Source: Acanthochromis polyacanthus (lineage: Eukaryota; Chordata; Actinopteri; Pomacentridae). From it: DNA of 64,000 nt. Positions within the stretch are counted from its first letter, which is position 1. Each line of letters starts with the position of its first letter. Shown here in pieces: positions 21,608-32,213 of this stretch. Both the position numbers and the translations under genes were made by a program. Where the stretch lies: NCBI RefSeq assembly GCF_021347895.1, contig NC_067123.1, positions 38,489,571 to 38,553,570 of the forward strand. Reading direction: 5' to 3'. Under the pieces are notes generated by a model. The model saw only the letters and a program-made list of their open reading frames with translations, was not told where the DNA came from and ran no database searches.

Positions 21608-22146
21608 CTCTCCTGTTGTCCTGCGGGTCAAAATTGACCCATTTTAAAGTTTAAAAATGTGGGAAAAAAATCTATATTTTCACAGTGGAACTTCTGATGT
21701 CCACATTTTCAACATTTTTGGGGAAATCTCTGAACATTTTTGGTGGAAAAAATAAATGTTAAAAAATGTTTCTTTAAGAACATTCACATAAAAATCAACC
21801 AAAATCCAGCGAATTTCGCTGGATTTTGGTTGATTTTTATGTGAATGTTCTTAAAGAAAATATTAGACGTTTTACTGATATATATGTAATCACTTTAGGT
21901 ATTTTTAGGATTTTTTTGGAAGATTTTTACTCATTTTTTAAAAATATTTACACGAATTGTCTTGCCAAATTTGTGGGATTTTTAAAATAAAACTTTTAGG
22001 GGAAACTTTTAAGGAATTATTGGAATTTTCTTCCTGAAGGTTTTGCAAATTTTCAGAAATATGAGGAATTTTTTGCAGAGTTTCTGAATTTTTTTCAGAC
22101 AAGGAAACAATATTTTTTGGTGCTCTAAATGAGGACAACGGGAGGG
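21608..22146. mobile_element. piggyBac-like MITE flanked by TTAA, with perfect palindrome
   Basis: TTAA at 21604-21607 and 22147-22150 flanks ends CTCTCCTGTTGTCCTG and GAGGACAACGGGAGGG. TTAA targets and these ends fit piggyBac-type nonautonomous elements common in fish. Just inside the left end is GGGTCAAAATTGACCC, a short palindrome. Other copies lie at 44604-45132, 51163-51558 (partial) and 57462-58042 (inverted, partial). Confidence 0.9.
21769..21859. repeat. Perfect 91-bp palindrome (45-bp arms, 1-base centre)
   Basis: The left arm begins TTTCTTTAAGAACATTCAC (21769-21813) and the right arm (21815-21859) is its exact reverse complement. Only T21814 separates them. It lies in the middle of the TTAA element. 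The other copies have the same outer arm but mismatched or shortened centres. Confidence 0.97.
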
Positions 22147-22150
22147 TTAA

Positions 22151-23339
22151 CTACTGTCAGTTGTTGTTCCTTTCAGTGGAAAAACTGCAGAATTTAACAA
22201 TAACTTATGCTTCATTTGTCATCAGAATCTCTGCATTAACATATTTCTCACTGCAACCACTGTGATAAATGTGAGGAACTCGTTTATCACATTTATCTGT
22301 TCTGACTCATGACAGAGACGCCCTGTGGAGATTTCCTGCAAACTAAAGCTATGAGGTTCTTTAAGGTCTCACAAATATGTCAAATGCAAACATTTCTACA
22401 AAAACACACCTGCAAATCTGTATAATAAGCGAGGCTATTGGCATAAAATGGCTTTATAGCACCAGGAAAAGGACAAAAACTCTACAGGGAACCTATTAGG
22501 AAACAACTATCTGAAGCTAATCATTTTCTATTACATTTCTGTTGTTTCAAATCTACTACTTTGCTTTTTCTTCTAACCCTGTTCATCCTCTGAAGGTAGT
22601 TTCTGAATAAACAGCCGCTGTAAATTTTGTACAAATGCGAGTTTCTCTGAAGGGTCCATGAGGGGCCCTGAGCGGCTCTTCTGAGCACCTTTGCGGAACA
22701 GAATAACCGAAGTGGGACTTTCCGGATGCTCGCATGAAGGAGCACATCGGGCCCGCTGGACTTATTTACAGATCACGGCTCCAGCGCTGCTTCAGGTCTG
22801 CGGTAAACATTCAGATCTAAACGGCTGCATTTGACTCTCCTGATGTTTTGTGTTCAATGAGTCAGAACTGAGAGAGAAGCTGAACATCCCGCACAACTTT
22901 TTTTTCCACTAAAAACAGCTTGAAAGCAGAATAAAAGGCAATAAAAACTCCAAGTAATAGTGAAGCAGAGTAAAAGTGAAAGCTTTTCAATCTTGAAAAA
23001 CCTCTTCTGAACCTCTGAATCCTGCAGCATGAAGACGAAACAACATATTGACTGAATACATTGAAGAGAGAGCAGATAAAGCGTCCAAAACAGGAGCAAA
23101 GGAGGTCAAGTTGAGGCCTCTAAAGAGTTTTTGTTGAATCGTCTAACAGCATTAAAAACCTCCTATCCGATGGTGTAAGGAGGGGAAAGCAGCATCTGAC
23201 AAGTTTTGGGACCTTTGTGAAGCAAAAAATCCAATAATCATTCCTCCGTCTTCACTCACCGACCCACAACAAAGAACCAGACGGGTTCAGATCCACGTTT
23301 TATACAGGAAGTTGGGTCTGGATCCAAGAAGACCTGGTC
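22151..23339 (-). other. Intron 2 of osbpl10, unassigned
   Basis: No gene or repeat was recognised. Confidence 0.5.
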
Positions 23340-24000
23340 ATGATCACGTAACAATCGGTGTATGAGAATCCTTCCGTCTGTTGGCAATATTACTCAAAAA
23401 AGGATTTGAATAAAATTTTCAGGGAAGGTCAAAATTCACAAGGACCACATTCCTAGACGTCATCAAGAACCTACAAGAGAAGTCCAGAGAAGTCCAGTGG
23501 ACGTCTCTTGTAGGTTCTTGAAGACGTTCCACCTCTCATCCCAGATGTCTTCAAGAACCAAGTCCAACTGAACAATCCCGATGTTTCTCGACACAACCTC
23601 CATTTTTTCCCTTTGAATTCGCATTTTTGCCCCACCAAGGAACGGCGGAGTTACAAGACGATCGGCGTCTGTCCTCCGTCTGTCTGTCTGTTAGCAACAT
23701 TACTCAAAAACAGACTAACGGATTTGGATGAAATTTTTAGGGAAGATCAGAAATGACACAAGGAACAAGTGATTAGATTTTGACAGTGATGTGGCTTATA
23801 GTTTGGATCCACCGATTTCCCATTGTGAGATAGCGGCACGGCATCACTGTTACCATGACAACAAGTGAACAAGTTCTGCCTGATGATGATGACATGATTG
23901 TGATCTTACTATAAATCCACCACTGAGGACTTATCAGGAATTATGTGTCGGAAATGATCCAAGGAACAACTGATTAAATTGTGGGGGTGTTTCTGAGTCC
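23340..24000 (+). repeat. Interspersed repeat (CCACCAAGGAACGGCGGAGT family), two partial copies
   Basis: CCACCAAGGAACGGCGGAGT is followed by GTCTGTCTGTCTG, ATTACTCAAAAACAGAC, ACGGATTTGGATGAAATTTT and AGATCAGAAATGACACAAGG. A more diverged copy of the middle part lies at 23355-23440. Between them is an inverted pair (TCAAGAACCTACAAGAGA and its complement, about 23463-23522). Related copies are at 29600-30050 and 43130-43380. Confidence 0.75.
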
Positions 24001-25483
24001 CATCAACCCACCGCCCGCTACATATTTAGGTCATAACGTACACATGTGTAAAACACGCCTGTGCTCAGTGCAACGTCATTTTGTATGTGGGTACATCTGT
24101 ATATAATGGACACGTTCGATGCTGCAGTGATTTCTGATAATCAATAACTAATAAACAAAAGCTGCATTTCTGACAATGTCATCTACGGGAATGAGCAGCC
24201 TTGGAGGAGGACTGCGCTCTCTGAAGCTTTTCTTGTTTTAAAAATGTGATGATTTGAGGCCAAATGACCCAAAGATGAAAACAAAAGCATCACCATTAGC
24301 GCCTGGATAATGAGGATCTTCTTCAGGTTCACGAATTATTGCATCATCCCCAAAATGAAATTCTAAAGTGCTCCGAGAATATTTTCTTTACGACATAAGT
24401 GCTTTCTTTTGGCTCACTGCTGGAGGTTATTTCAGCGTGGGGAGAATTCAATTTGCACTTGTCAGTCAGTTGCACCGCCGACATCTGCCACCGCCATGAG
24501 AACGTCCACTGAAGGCCTCTCCTGGTGAAGAGGCAGCTCGGAGAAAATGAGACGATCACACAAGTGCAGCATTTGAGACGTGCTCTCCCACTGGGAGAGA
24601 AGGCAGCATTCATGCAGAAACACCTGTACCGAGCTGTGCTTCTAATACAAACAAAAAAAAAGAAGAAAATCCAGTAACAAGCTCCCCTCTTCATCCGTGT
24701 TGTCGTCATCCACAGAAATCAGTCGCTCTGAAGGGACCACTTACCCTCGGAGCGTCTAAATCCTGCATTTTCCTCTGTGATGCGCACAAGCCCAGCTGTG
24801 ATTACAGATAATTTGTCGTCTGTGTTGAGCAGGCGTCCTCCTCATGCAGCGACGCTAACACACACCTGTTCATACGCTGATAGGAGTGATATGCACACCA
24901 CTTAGGTACATGCTCTCGTTCAGGGAGGCGCTGAGGAAACTTAACGGTTTTGTGAGGCGACATGCTGGCAGCTCCATCCATCTGATGGATTCATGAGGTT
25001 TGAGCTGCAAACTGAGCAGACTAACGGCGTAATGAGAAGCTCCTCTGTGTCGCCTTTTAAAACGAGCCGCAATAGACGCCCGTGCCGGTGTGTGCATCTT
25101 ATTTAAAAGTCAATATCCATCCAGAGAGACGATATCTGAGCGCCACGGAGAGAGAAAGCTCCTCCGCCGTCTAATTACAGCCACTTTAATTACAGCAATG
25201 CGAGAGACGTTATTGGTTATGATAATGGTGAGTGTGATGATTAATGCCTGGACCAGCAGTTAGATCTGATTAAAGTGCTGTGAGACGTTATGAGTTGGGG
25301 CATTTTTAACAAACATTACCGACAGAATGGACGGCTGACAGGGAGGAGGGGAGGCGATTACAGCGAGCAGCAGCTCCTCATCACAACAACTCAGTGACAT
25401 TCAAACCCCAGCATCAAACATTTAAGAGGATATTTGTGGCAATTTTAGGCTTAAGTGCTTTTACTCACTTTTGTTTACAGGCT
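24001..25483 (-). other. Intron 2 of osbpl10, unassigned
   Basis: No element was recognised. The stretch 25130-25380 is low in simple repeats and could be conserved noncoding DNA, but that cannot be judged without alignments. Confidence 0.45.
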
Positions 25484-26290
25484 GGGTCAATACATAATTG
25501 CGGGACTTTTTAAAACGTAGTCGACATTTTTGCTGTTTCCAGCCCTTAAATCAACACAACCAAACACCACATGGCATTTTTGCACAAAGATTCTGCTACA
25601 ATTTTGTTATTTTGTATCAGAAAATAACACAAATGACCACAAATTGACTCAATGAGATACAACATCATCATAAAAATGAGACAAAATGACCACAAACAGA
25701 CTGGTAATGACCAAAAATGACCGCAGAGAGACACAAACTGACAAAGAAACACAAATTTAACCAAAAAAGGCTCGAAAAGACACAAAACGACTCAAAGAGA
25801 CACACAAAATAGCTACAAAAAAATGCAAAATGACCACAGAGACACACAAATTGTCAGCAAAACACATAAAATTACCACAAACAGACTGAAAAAGGCCACA
25901 GAAATGCACAAAATGACCACAAAAAGACCTAAAATGCACACAAAACAGTCTGAAAATGACCAAAAAATAAACAAAATGAGCACAAAGACACACAAAATGA
26001 CCACAGAAAAACACAAAATGACTCAGTGAGACAGATAATTATCACAAAAACACACAAATGATGAGAGACACATAAAATAACTACAAGACATTTCAAAATG
26101 ACCACAAAAACACCTAAAATTACCACAAACAGACTGAAAACGGCCACAAAAATGCACAAAATGACCACAAAAAGACCTAAAATGCCCATAAAATGAACTG
26201 AAAACGGTTGTTTCCATAACAAATAATTATGGAATTTGTAAATACATGATCACAATGAACATAAAAAACATTTTTTTAATTTAATATACT
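25484..26290 (+). mobile_element. GTCAATA-family MITE containing array B
   Basis: The left end GGGTCAATACATAATTGCGG is followed by ACATGGCATTTTTGCACAAA. The array starts after TTTTGTTATTTTGTATCAG and stops before GTTTCCATAACAAATAATTA, which is again MITE sequence. The array thus replaces the central part found in the 7174 copy. Confidence 0.82.
25620..26205 (+). repeat. ACAAAATGACC minisatellite array B
   Basis: About 590 bases of ACAAAATGACCAC/ACAAAAAGACC words, with the marker box GTGAGACAGATAATTATC near 26026 and GCACAAAGACACACAAAATG before it, as in arrays H and D. Confidence 0.92.
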
Positions 26291-27168
26291 ATCTATTCAA
26301 GTGCAAAAAAACTCCACTTTCTCATCCGTCATTTCCCAGATAGAAGATGTCTGTGCTTACATTATTATTCTGGAATCTAAAACGTGTAGAAATTCTGTTT
26401 TCATCTCACTCTCAAAGCAAAAAAGGTCGGCCTGTTTTATTAAATACAACAAAGTGCTGCTTTTGACCTACTTTTGCTCAATTTTCTGCCCTGAATCGAA
26501 CAATAACTGATGTGTATCTGCCCACAGAAAGGTCAATAAGCCGCATTACCAGTCAGACAAAGTTACTTTAAAAAAATAAATCCACATAACAGGAAACCAC
26601 ACAAACGCTAGACGGAGAATCGATCTTGACGACAGATTTAAAACATTTCAGTTTCATTATTCAGATGCACGTGTAAGACTGTGCTTTGAATCCTAATGAG
26701 CTGCTCTGAACCTTCCCTCTATATGATAAATGGCTTCATTTTCCATTGGACGTGATTAAATTCAAGTTGCTCTTCACCTTTGCTCTTCAGCCAAACGGCC
26801 TCCGTCTACCCGGCGCTCGGAGCTCCTCTGGATTAGAGCCAGAAACCCCTCGGGCTGCTTCACATCACATGTACAGATTAACAGACGCTGCGGATTCCCC
26901 GGCGTTCAGAGAAACATGTTCGGTGAAAAGATGTCAGCCTGAGAATAAAAGGAGGCGTTTAAAGCTCCGGACCGTCGGTGAGATGATACGCGGCTTTAAC
27001 CGGCTAAACCGGAACAAAACTGGAAAGTGACTCCCAACTTCCCCTCCTCCGGGATGGCTTTCGGGGGTTGCCACGGTAACCGGCAGCCAATCTTGATCTC
27101 AGACCGTCTGTCGCCCGCTGTTCGAGCAAATTGAGGGGTTTTTTAGCATAAATGTTGCCTTTTTCAGA
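26291..27168 (-). other. Intron 2 of osbpl10, unassigned
   Basis: No gene was recognised. GC content rises from about 26750 to 27500. The open frame at 26746-27030 has no motif. Confidence 0.5.
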
Positions 27169-27243
27169 AGAAGAAGAAGAAGAAGGTGTGCTGAGCAGCT
27201 CACGGGAAGTGAGCTGCTCAGCACACCTTCTTCTTCTTCTTCT
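27169..27243. repeat. Perfect 35-bp-arm hairpin
   Basis: The arm 27169-27203, ending GGTGTGCTGAGCAGCTCAC, pairs exactly with 27209-27243; the loop is GGGAA. The outer parts of the arms are GAA/TTC triplets. It does not belong to any repeat I recognise and occurs once in the window. Confidence 0.95.
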
Positions 27244-27717
27244 CTGTGGCATCATTGTTTCTTCTAAGCTCCATTCACCGGATCGCCGAGTTATTTGGGG
27301 AATATAGGCCAACTTATTCTCATATCCTCCCCCTCCGGAGGGCGAGGGGACATTCCAGCGGCTCAAGTGGAGCAACAGTAAGAAGGAGTCTCTCTCGCTT
27401 CGGCGGATACAGGTCAGAGAAACCAGAGGCCTCCAGGACAGTGGAGCATATCTACTCAGAGCTTCACAGCAGACGCACCGCTTCCTAGCTGGATTATATA
27501 GAGATTGGGGTTTTTCAGATTTCCTGCATGATAAATATTCAGAGAAATGTAATAACCACACACAACACGCCAAAGTTTAAAGTCTAGGTAAGGTAAGCAC
27601 TCTAGAAAAGGGCTCAAATCTGGATCTAAGTTCATTATTATACATGATAGTACATTATTTGTACTAACTACAATAAAAAACATAAAATTATGTGTATGTA
27701 TATACATATATATATAT
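27244..27717. other. GC-richer intronic segment, open on both strands, unassigned
   Basis: From 27246 to 27488 the plus strand is open for 80 codons, including a tail VEHIYSELHSRRTAS. On the minus strand the frame 27573-27004 is open for 189 codons through the hairpin. Neither has a domain I recognise, and neither has splice sites linking it to osbpl10. A TA microsatellite closes the segment at 27701-27725. Confidence 0.4.
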
Positions 27718-27725
27718 ATATATAT

Positions 27726-29060
27726 TAGGGCTGGGCAAAAAATCGATTTCATCGATTTATCGAATTTGTTGCTAAAAAAGATTTTTATTTTGCAAACTCA
27801 AGTTTTTCCCCCGCTGTTTTCCGGCATCTTTCGCTTTCCGTCCGCCCATTCCTCGTGGGCTTCCGTAGCGCGGTGTCACACAGCCCCCTTCCCCGTGGCA
27901 GCGGCAGCGGCAGCATGTAACAGAGAATTCATTCAAAAGAAAGGCACAGCTAACTCAATCATTTGGAACTGGTTCGGTTTTGATGCTTCAGACGAACAAC
28001 AGACAAAGCCTCGCTGCAAAGTATGTTTAAAACTTCAGTGTACCGCCGGCGGTACACCTACTAATTTGCATAGGAATTTCAAGAATGTCCGACGGCTGCA
28101 AACCCGATTATACAAACACTATACGCCGATGGAAAGCTTAGATTCTCGTGAATCCGCCGGTATAAACCACTTTCAGATGCGATTACCACAGCGGGTGAGA
28201 AAAACACATTTGTCCGACAAAAACAAATATTCATCCATCCGTTCTCTGTACACGGCTTCAACGCACACAGCGCGACTCACATTTCCGGGTTCATTATTAC
28301 ACACAGATGAAAATATTCCACAAAAAACGGCCATAATCCAACCTTTTATATCCAGACGAAACAAGCCAGTAAACTATTTTGTCCAAAACATGTCCTGAAG
28401 TCGGTATATAATCCACGAATCGGTCGTTTTCAAGGAAATGCACCTCGCGATGCGCGTCCAATATTCCCTGTATTTCTTGTCATATTTTTTTATTTACAAA
28501 TATAATATTAGCGATTTTTTGTACTGAAAATGGCTGGAATTGACTGCAGCTGTTGAAAGTGTTAGATGCAAGGTACGTTGTACCCAGTCGCAAGTATTTC
28601 GCCGATGTGGCGCTGCCTCACCTGTACAATACCACTCTGCAAAAGATCCGCAACGAGCTGGAGGAGGTGGCCGGACAATGCAGCCGTACATGAGTCTCAC
28701 AGCGCAACGACAGCTGGACCATGCACAGCATCTGCCTCCAGACAGCATATTTCCCCGATTACCACACCGGTGAAATAATTGCCCACGGATTAAAAGATGC
28801 TCTCAGTTCCTGGGGAAATTGTTGAATTACAGAGCCTCATTAACTTGCGTCATTAACTTGTTCATTAAATTGTTTACATGCGTTTTTTTTTTATTCTGAG
28901 GACAATTACAGCAATAAAGTTACTTTTGACAGTATATCTGATGTCTGCAGTAATTTTTAAGTGCATTGAAAGAAAAAAATTGAAAATCGAATCGAAACTC
29001 GAATTTTTCTTTAAAAAAAAATCGGAGATTTTTTTTTTAAGACCAAATCGTCCAGCCCTA
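27726..29060 (+). mobile_element. hAT element relic with BED region, ATATATAT TSD
   Basis: The ends TAGGGCTGGGCAAAAAATCG and CGTCCAGCCCTA bound 1335 bp. ATATATAT flanks both sides (27718-27725 and 29061-29068), although the target is itself a TA repeat. It carries pieces of a hAT transposase on the plus strand and is the larger relative of the element at 11562. Confidence 0.88.
27766..28800 (+). pseudogene. hAT transposase fragments (BED region and core piece)
   Basis: The frame 27766-28398 (210 codons) has TANSIIWNWFGFDASDEQQT, then Cys84-x2-Cys87 and TNLHRNFKNV. The second BED histidine is lost, so the finger is broken. A second piece at about 28557-28800 reads KVLDARYVVPSRKYFADVAL, then LQKIRNELEEV. 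After a stop it continues DSWTMHSICLQTAYFPDYHT, which is the start of the RNase H-like hAT core. Most of the catalytic core and the dimerisation region are absent. Decayed and nonautonomous. Confidence 0.75.
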
Positions 29061-29228
29061 ATATATATATATATATATATATATGAACACAGAAAAAAAT
29101 TGCAAAAAAATATAAAAAATGATATTTATATATACGCACAAAAAAGTAAAAACAAATAAATAGAACAAAAATAAAGCTGTAAACACAAAAATAGAAAAAA
29201 TAACAAAAAATTAAATAAAGTAAAACAA

Positions 29229-29279
<51 letters not shown>

Positions 29280-29530
29280 AAAAAGTAAAAAAAAACAAAT
29301 AAATAGAAAAAAAATAAAGCTGTAAACACAAAAATAAAAAATAGCAAAAAAATAAAATAAAACTAAAAATATATCTATACATAAACACAAAAAATCAAAA
29401 AATAAATAGAACAAAAAATAAAGTTGTAAACACAAAAATAAAAAATAGCAAAAAAAAAAACAAAAACATTATATCTATATATAAACACAAAAAAATAAAA
29501 AATGTAAAGTAATTACAGATACACATATAG
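29061..29530 (+). repeat. TA microsatellites and A-rich ~100-bp tandem repeat
   Basis: TA runs (29061-29084, 29234-29273) alternate with A-rich units containing AATAAATAGAACAAAAATAA and GCTGTAAACACAAAAATA. These recur at roughly 29150, 29290 and 29400. There is no coding value; long reverse frames are Phe/Leu/Tyr-rich artefacts. Confidence 0.85.
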
Positions 29531-29559
29531 AAACCCAAATATAGAAGAAAAAAAAAGAA

Positions 29560-30050
29560 TCTTTTCTTGTTCTTGAAGACGTTCTACTTCTAATCCAAGA
29601 TGAGGCGACTTCAAGAAACCAGCCCAGTTGAACTATCCTGTTGTTTCTATACAACCTCCAGTTTTCTTTCCTCTAAAATTCATATTTTTACTCCACCAAG
29701 AAACGGTGGAGTTATGTGATGGCCGGCGTACGTTTGTCTGTCTGTCTGTTCACGTTACTCAAAAACGGACAAACGGATTTGGATGAAATTTTCAAGGAAG
29801 GTCAGAAATGACACAAGGACCACCTCATTATACTTTGGCTGTGAAGCGGCTTATAGTCTGGATCCACAGATTTGTTAAAGATTTCTGTATCTTTGCCAGA
29901 TAGCGGCTCGGTGTCACTGTAACCATGACAACAAGTGAACACTACATCAGCTGGTTGTGATCCTACTACAAATCCACCACAGAGGACTTATCCATCAGAA
30001 ATGATAGAAGGACTGAGCAGCCTTGGAGGAGGTCCTGCCCTCTGACTGCT
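29560..30050 (+). repeat. Interspersed repeat (CCACCAAGAAACGGTGGAG family)
   Basis: TTCTTGAAGACGTTCTAC is followed by CCACCAAGAAACGGTGGAG, GTCTGTCTGTCTG, GGATTTGGATGAAATTTTC and GGTCAGAAATGACACAAGG. It is the same arrangement as 23440-24000, including AGCAGCCTTGGAGGAGG further on. It ends about 100 bases from exon 2. Confidence 0.75.
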
Positions 30051-30166
30051 TTTCTGGTTTAAAATGTTTTCCATACCTTGCTATCCATCACACAAACCCA
30101 GTGTGTATTCCACCATGTGTTAACCTCCCCTCAGTGTTTGTTCTTGGTCACGTCTAGAGCTCCTAC

Positions 30167-30342
30167 CTCTGAGTTTGTACAGCTCTCCGTTGACAGAGTT
30201 CACGATGAACATGTGCGGCGCCTCGTCGCTGGTGGTCACCGAGGCGCCGATCAGCGGCAGAGACCCCCGAGGCTTCTGGCTCTTCCCCTGTTCGTTGACG
30301 AAGTACTGCAGCTGTCCGAGCTCCGGATCCAACACGAAGTAC
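30167..30342 (-). CDS. osbpl10: osbpl10 exon 2 (PH domain core)
   Basis: This 176-bp exon completes Arg95 and encodes residues 96-153, ending in phase 1. It starts [18 protein letters not shown] and runs through KSQKPRGSL and [10 protein letters not shown] to NGELYKLR. These are the central beta strands of the PH domain, including the KPRG turn typical of ORP9/10/11-type PH domains. The acceptor has a pyrimidine-rich tract and TTTTGCAG|G; the donor is GAG|GTAGGA. The PH domain of this family binds phosphoinositides, which is how ORP10 is recruited to Golgi or endosomal membranes. It lies between introns of 17.5 kb and 15.5 kb. I see no frameshift or stop. Confidence 0.96.
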
Positions 30343-31219
30343 CTGCAAAAATACAAGGAAGTTAAGGAAGTAATGAACCAGGGAAATAGAAGCAGCAGCG
30401 CCGGCGTTGTCATCATCATCATTCTGTTTTATGCTCTCATTATCTTGTCTACTGGTGAAACTTTTTTTTATATTCCCGTTGCACAAACTTTTCAGCATGT
30501 GAGAGGAGAAAAAGAAAGCAGGGAGAAGAGCTGCTATAAAAACATGCGACGACGCCTGCAGGATGTTATTTACCGCCGCTGCCTTCATGCAGGATCCGTT
30601 AAAAACATTAACGCAGCCCGAGCTCGCTTCCAAATGACTCCAGGTAGTGATTAGCGAGGTCATCTCCAGGCGTGGAAATTAAAGCCCACGCTCTCCCCTC
30701 TGTGATTAACGGATCACATTCAATCAGCGCCTAATTGAAACTCTGCCGCGTTCATCTAATATTGTGGCGGGAAGATTCAGGCAGACACAAAACCGAAGAC
30801 GTACGAGAGAGAGAGAATTCAAAGGCCGGCCTGTCTGCTCTGCTTTGCTCTGTGGATGACCTCTCCGTGTTCGTGTGCAGCAGCCTGACGTCCCGTCTTC
30901 TTCTGTTAACAAACTCTCCATCCTCGATTACAGAAGCTGCATCGATCTGGCTGCTTCCTGGAGGTCGATGATTGAAAAGATCTCAGGCTGCCACCTCCGT
31001 CTCACAGGTGTTGTTTTTTAATGGATGTCTCACAGGTTTCAAAGGGAAGCGTCGGTTCACTTCAGGCTGCAGTTTCACGCTCGTTTTCCTCTGAAAACCA
31101 CGTGAGCAGAGCTTTGGATGCATGTTACTACATACGCTATCAATTTATCTAACTAATAGTGCCCTCATTCAGTGATTAAATGGTGAAAATCATTTGGGGG
31201 TTTTTCCATTAATTCGTCA
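30343..31219 (-). other. Intron 1 of osbpl10, unassigned
   Basis: Beyond the exon 2 acceptor tract I recognise nothing. Overlapping frames on both strands at 30163-30663 are shadows of exon 2 and its flank. Confidence 0.5.
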
Positions 31220-31227
31220 CCCGTCTG

Positions 31228-32205
31228 CAGGGGTGGAAAGTAACGAATTACATTTACTTTTTATGAGTAATTTGTAATTTTCAGAGTAGTTTTTGAAATG
31301 TGTAATTTTTACTTTTACTCAATTACATTTTGACCCAAGTATTTTACTTCGCTACATTTGAAACCCCTCACGTTACTGAGTACAATATTGATAGTAAAAA
31401 AAAATTAAATGAAGGCGGAAAACCAGTGTGTCCCCGGAACTGAACGTCAACTGCGTAACCTTGCCTTGCGCGTGCCCTTTCCATATCATAATCTGGATCT
31501 ACGCGTTGGAAGATGGCTGTTGCTGACCAAGATATGGAGATCATGAAGGAGGAAGAGTCCGAAGAGGACACAAATTCTGGAGAGGAAAGCCACAAAAACC
31601 CGTGGCCAAACTTAGAAGACTTATTCGCGTTCACACGCACAAAGCGCAACAACGTTATAATGCTGTGTAAAATCCTGTGTGCATTTTATTTTGATTTGTG
31701 GGATCCTGTGGGCACTTTATTGTGAATAGTGAGACCCTGTGGACATTTGAATTTGAATTTTTGGATCCTGTGGGCACTTTATGTTGTGTGCATTTTGTGT
31801 TTTTGAATACTTTGATTCTTGTTTAAATTTCTTTATTCTTATCATAATGTTGTCAGTTGGAAAATAGGACTGAAAAAAGTTTGCACTATACAGTACAGGT
31901 TGTGACTGTCCTTGTTTTCCTTGTGTTGAGGATCATGTTACTGAGCTCAGCTGAGCTTTTTTAAGTGCTGATGTGCACTTTAATACGCCTCAAAGTTGAT
32001 TAAAACAACTTGTGCTGAACTTTATTCATGACTCATCCTTTTTTTGCATTAAATAAATGAAAGCAACGAAGTAACTTGTACTCAAATTACATTTTAAATG
32101 AAGTAATTTTGTACTTTTACTCAAGTACATTTTTAGATGGGTACTTTTACTCTGAGTAGAATTTAAACAAAGTAAAGATACTTTTACTCACTTTTTCCAC
32201 CTCTG
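31228..32205 (+). mobile_element. hAT element (CAGGGGTGGAAAGTAA), perfect 8-bp TSD
   Basis: The ends CAGGGGTGGAAAGTAACG and CTTTTTCCACCTCTG bound 978 bp, flanked by CCCGTCTG at 31220-31227 and 32206-32213. Sub-terminal sequence is rich in TACTTTTACTC repeats on both sides. Nonautonomous: only the transposase N-terminus remains. Confidence 0.93.
31513..31725 (+). pseudogene. N-terminal fragment of a hAT transposase
   Basis: A 70-codon frame starting MAVADQDMEIMKEEESEEDT and containing WPNLEDLFAFTRTKRNNVIM and LCKILC. This resembles the acidic leader plus the start of the N-terminal zinc-finger region of hAT transposases, where W-P-x-L is followed by a C-x2-C-type segment. It then runs into noncoding sequence (GGATCCTGTGGGCACTTTA, twice) and stops. 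No finger histidines or catalytic residues are present. Confidence 0.6.
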
Positions 32206-32213
32206 CCCGTCTG

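Noticed and set aside
21769..21859. Calling the palindrome a microRNA gene
   Set aside because: It is part of a multicopy transposon, and there is no expression evidence or typical bulged stem.
29126..29435. Phe/Tyr/Leu-rich minus-strand frames
   Set aside because: They come from A-rich and TA simple repeats.
30175..30663. Long open frames on both strands around 30.2-30.6 kb
   Set aside because: They overlap osbpl10 exon 2 and its flank; only the minus-strand frame from 30342 to 30167 has splice sites and PH-domain sequence.
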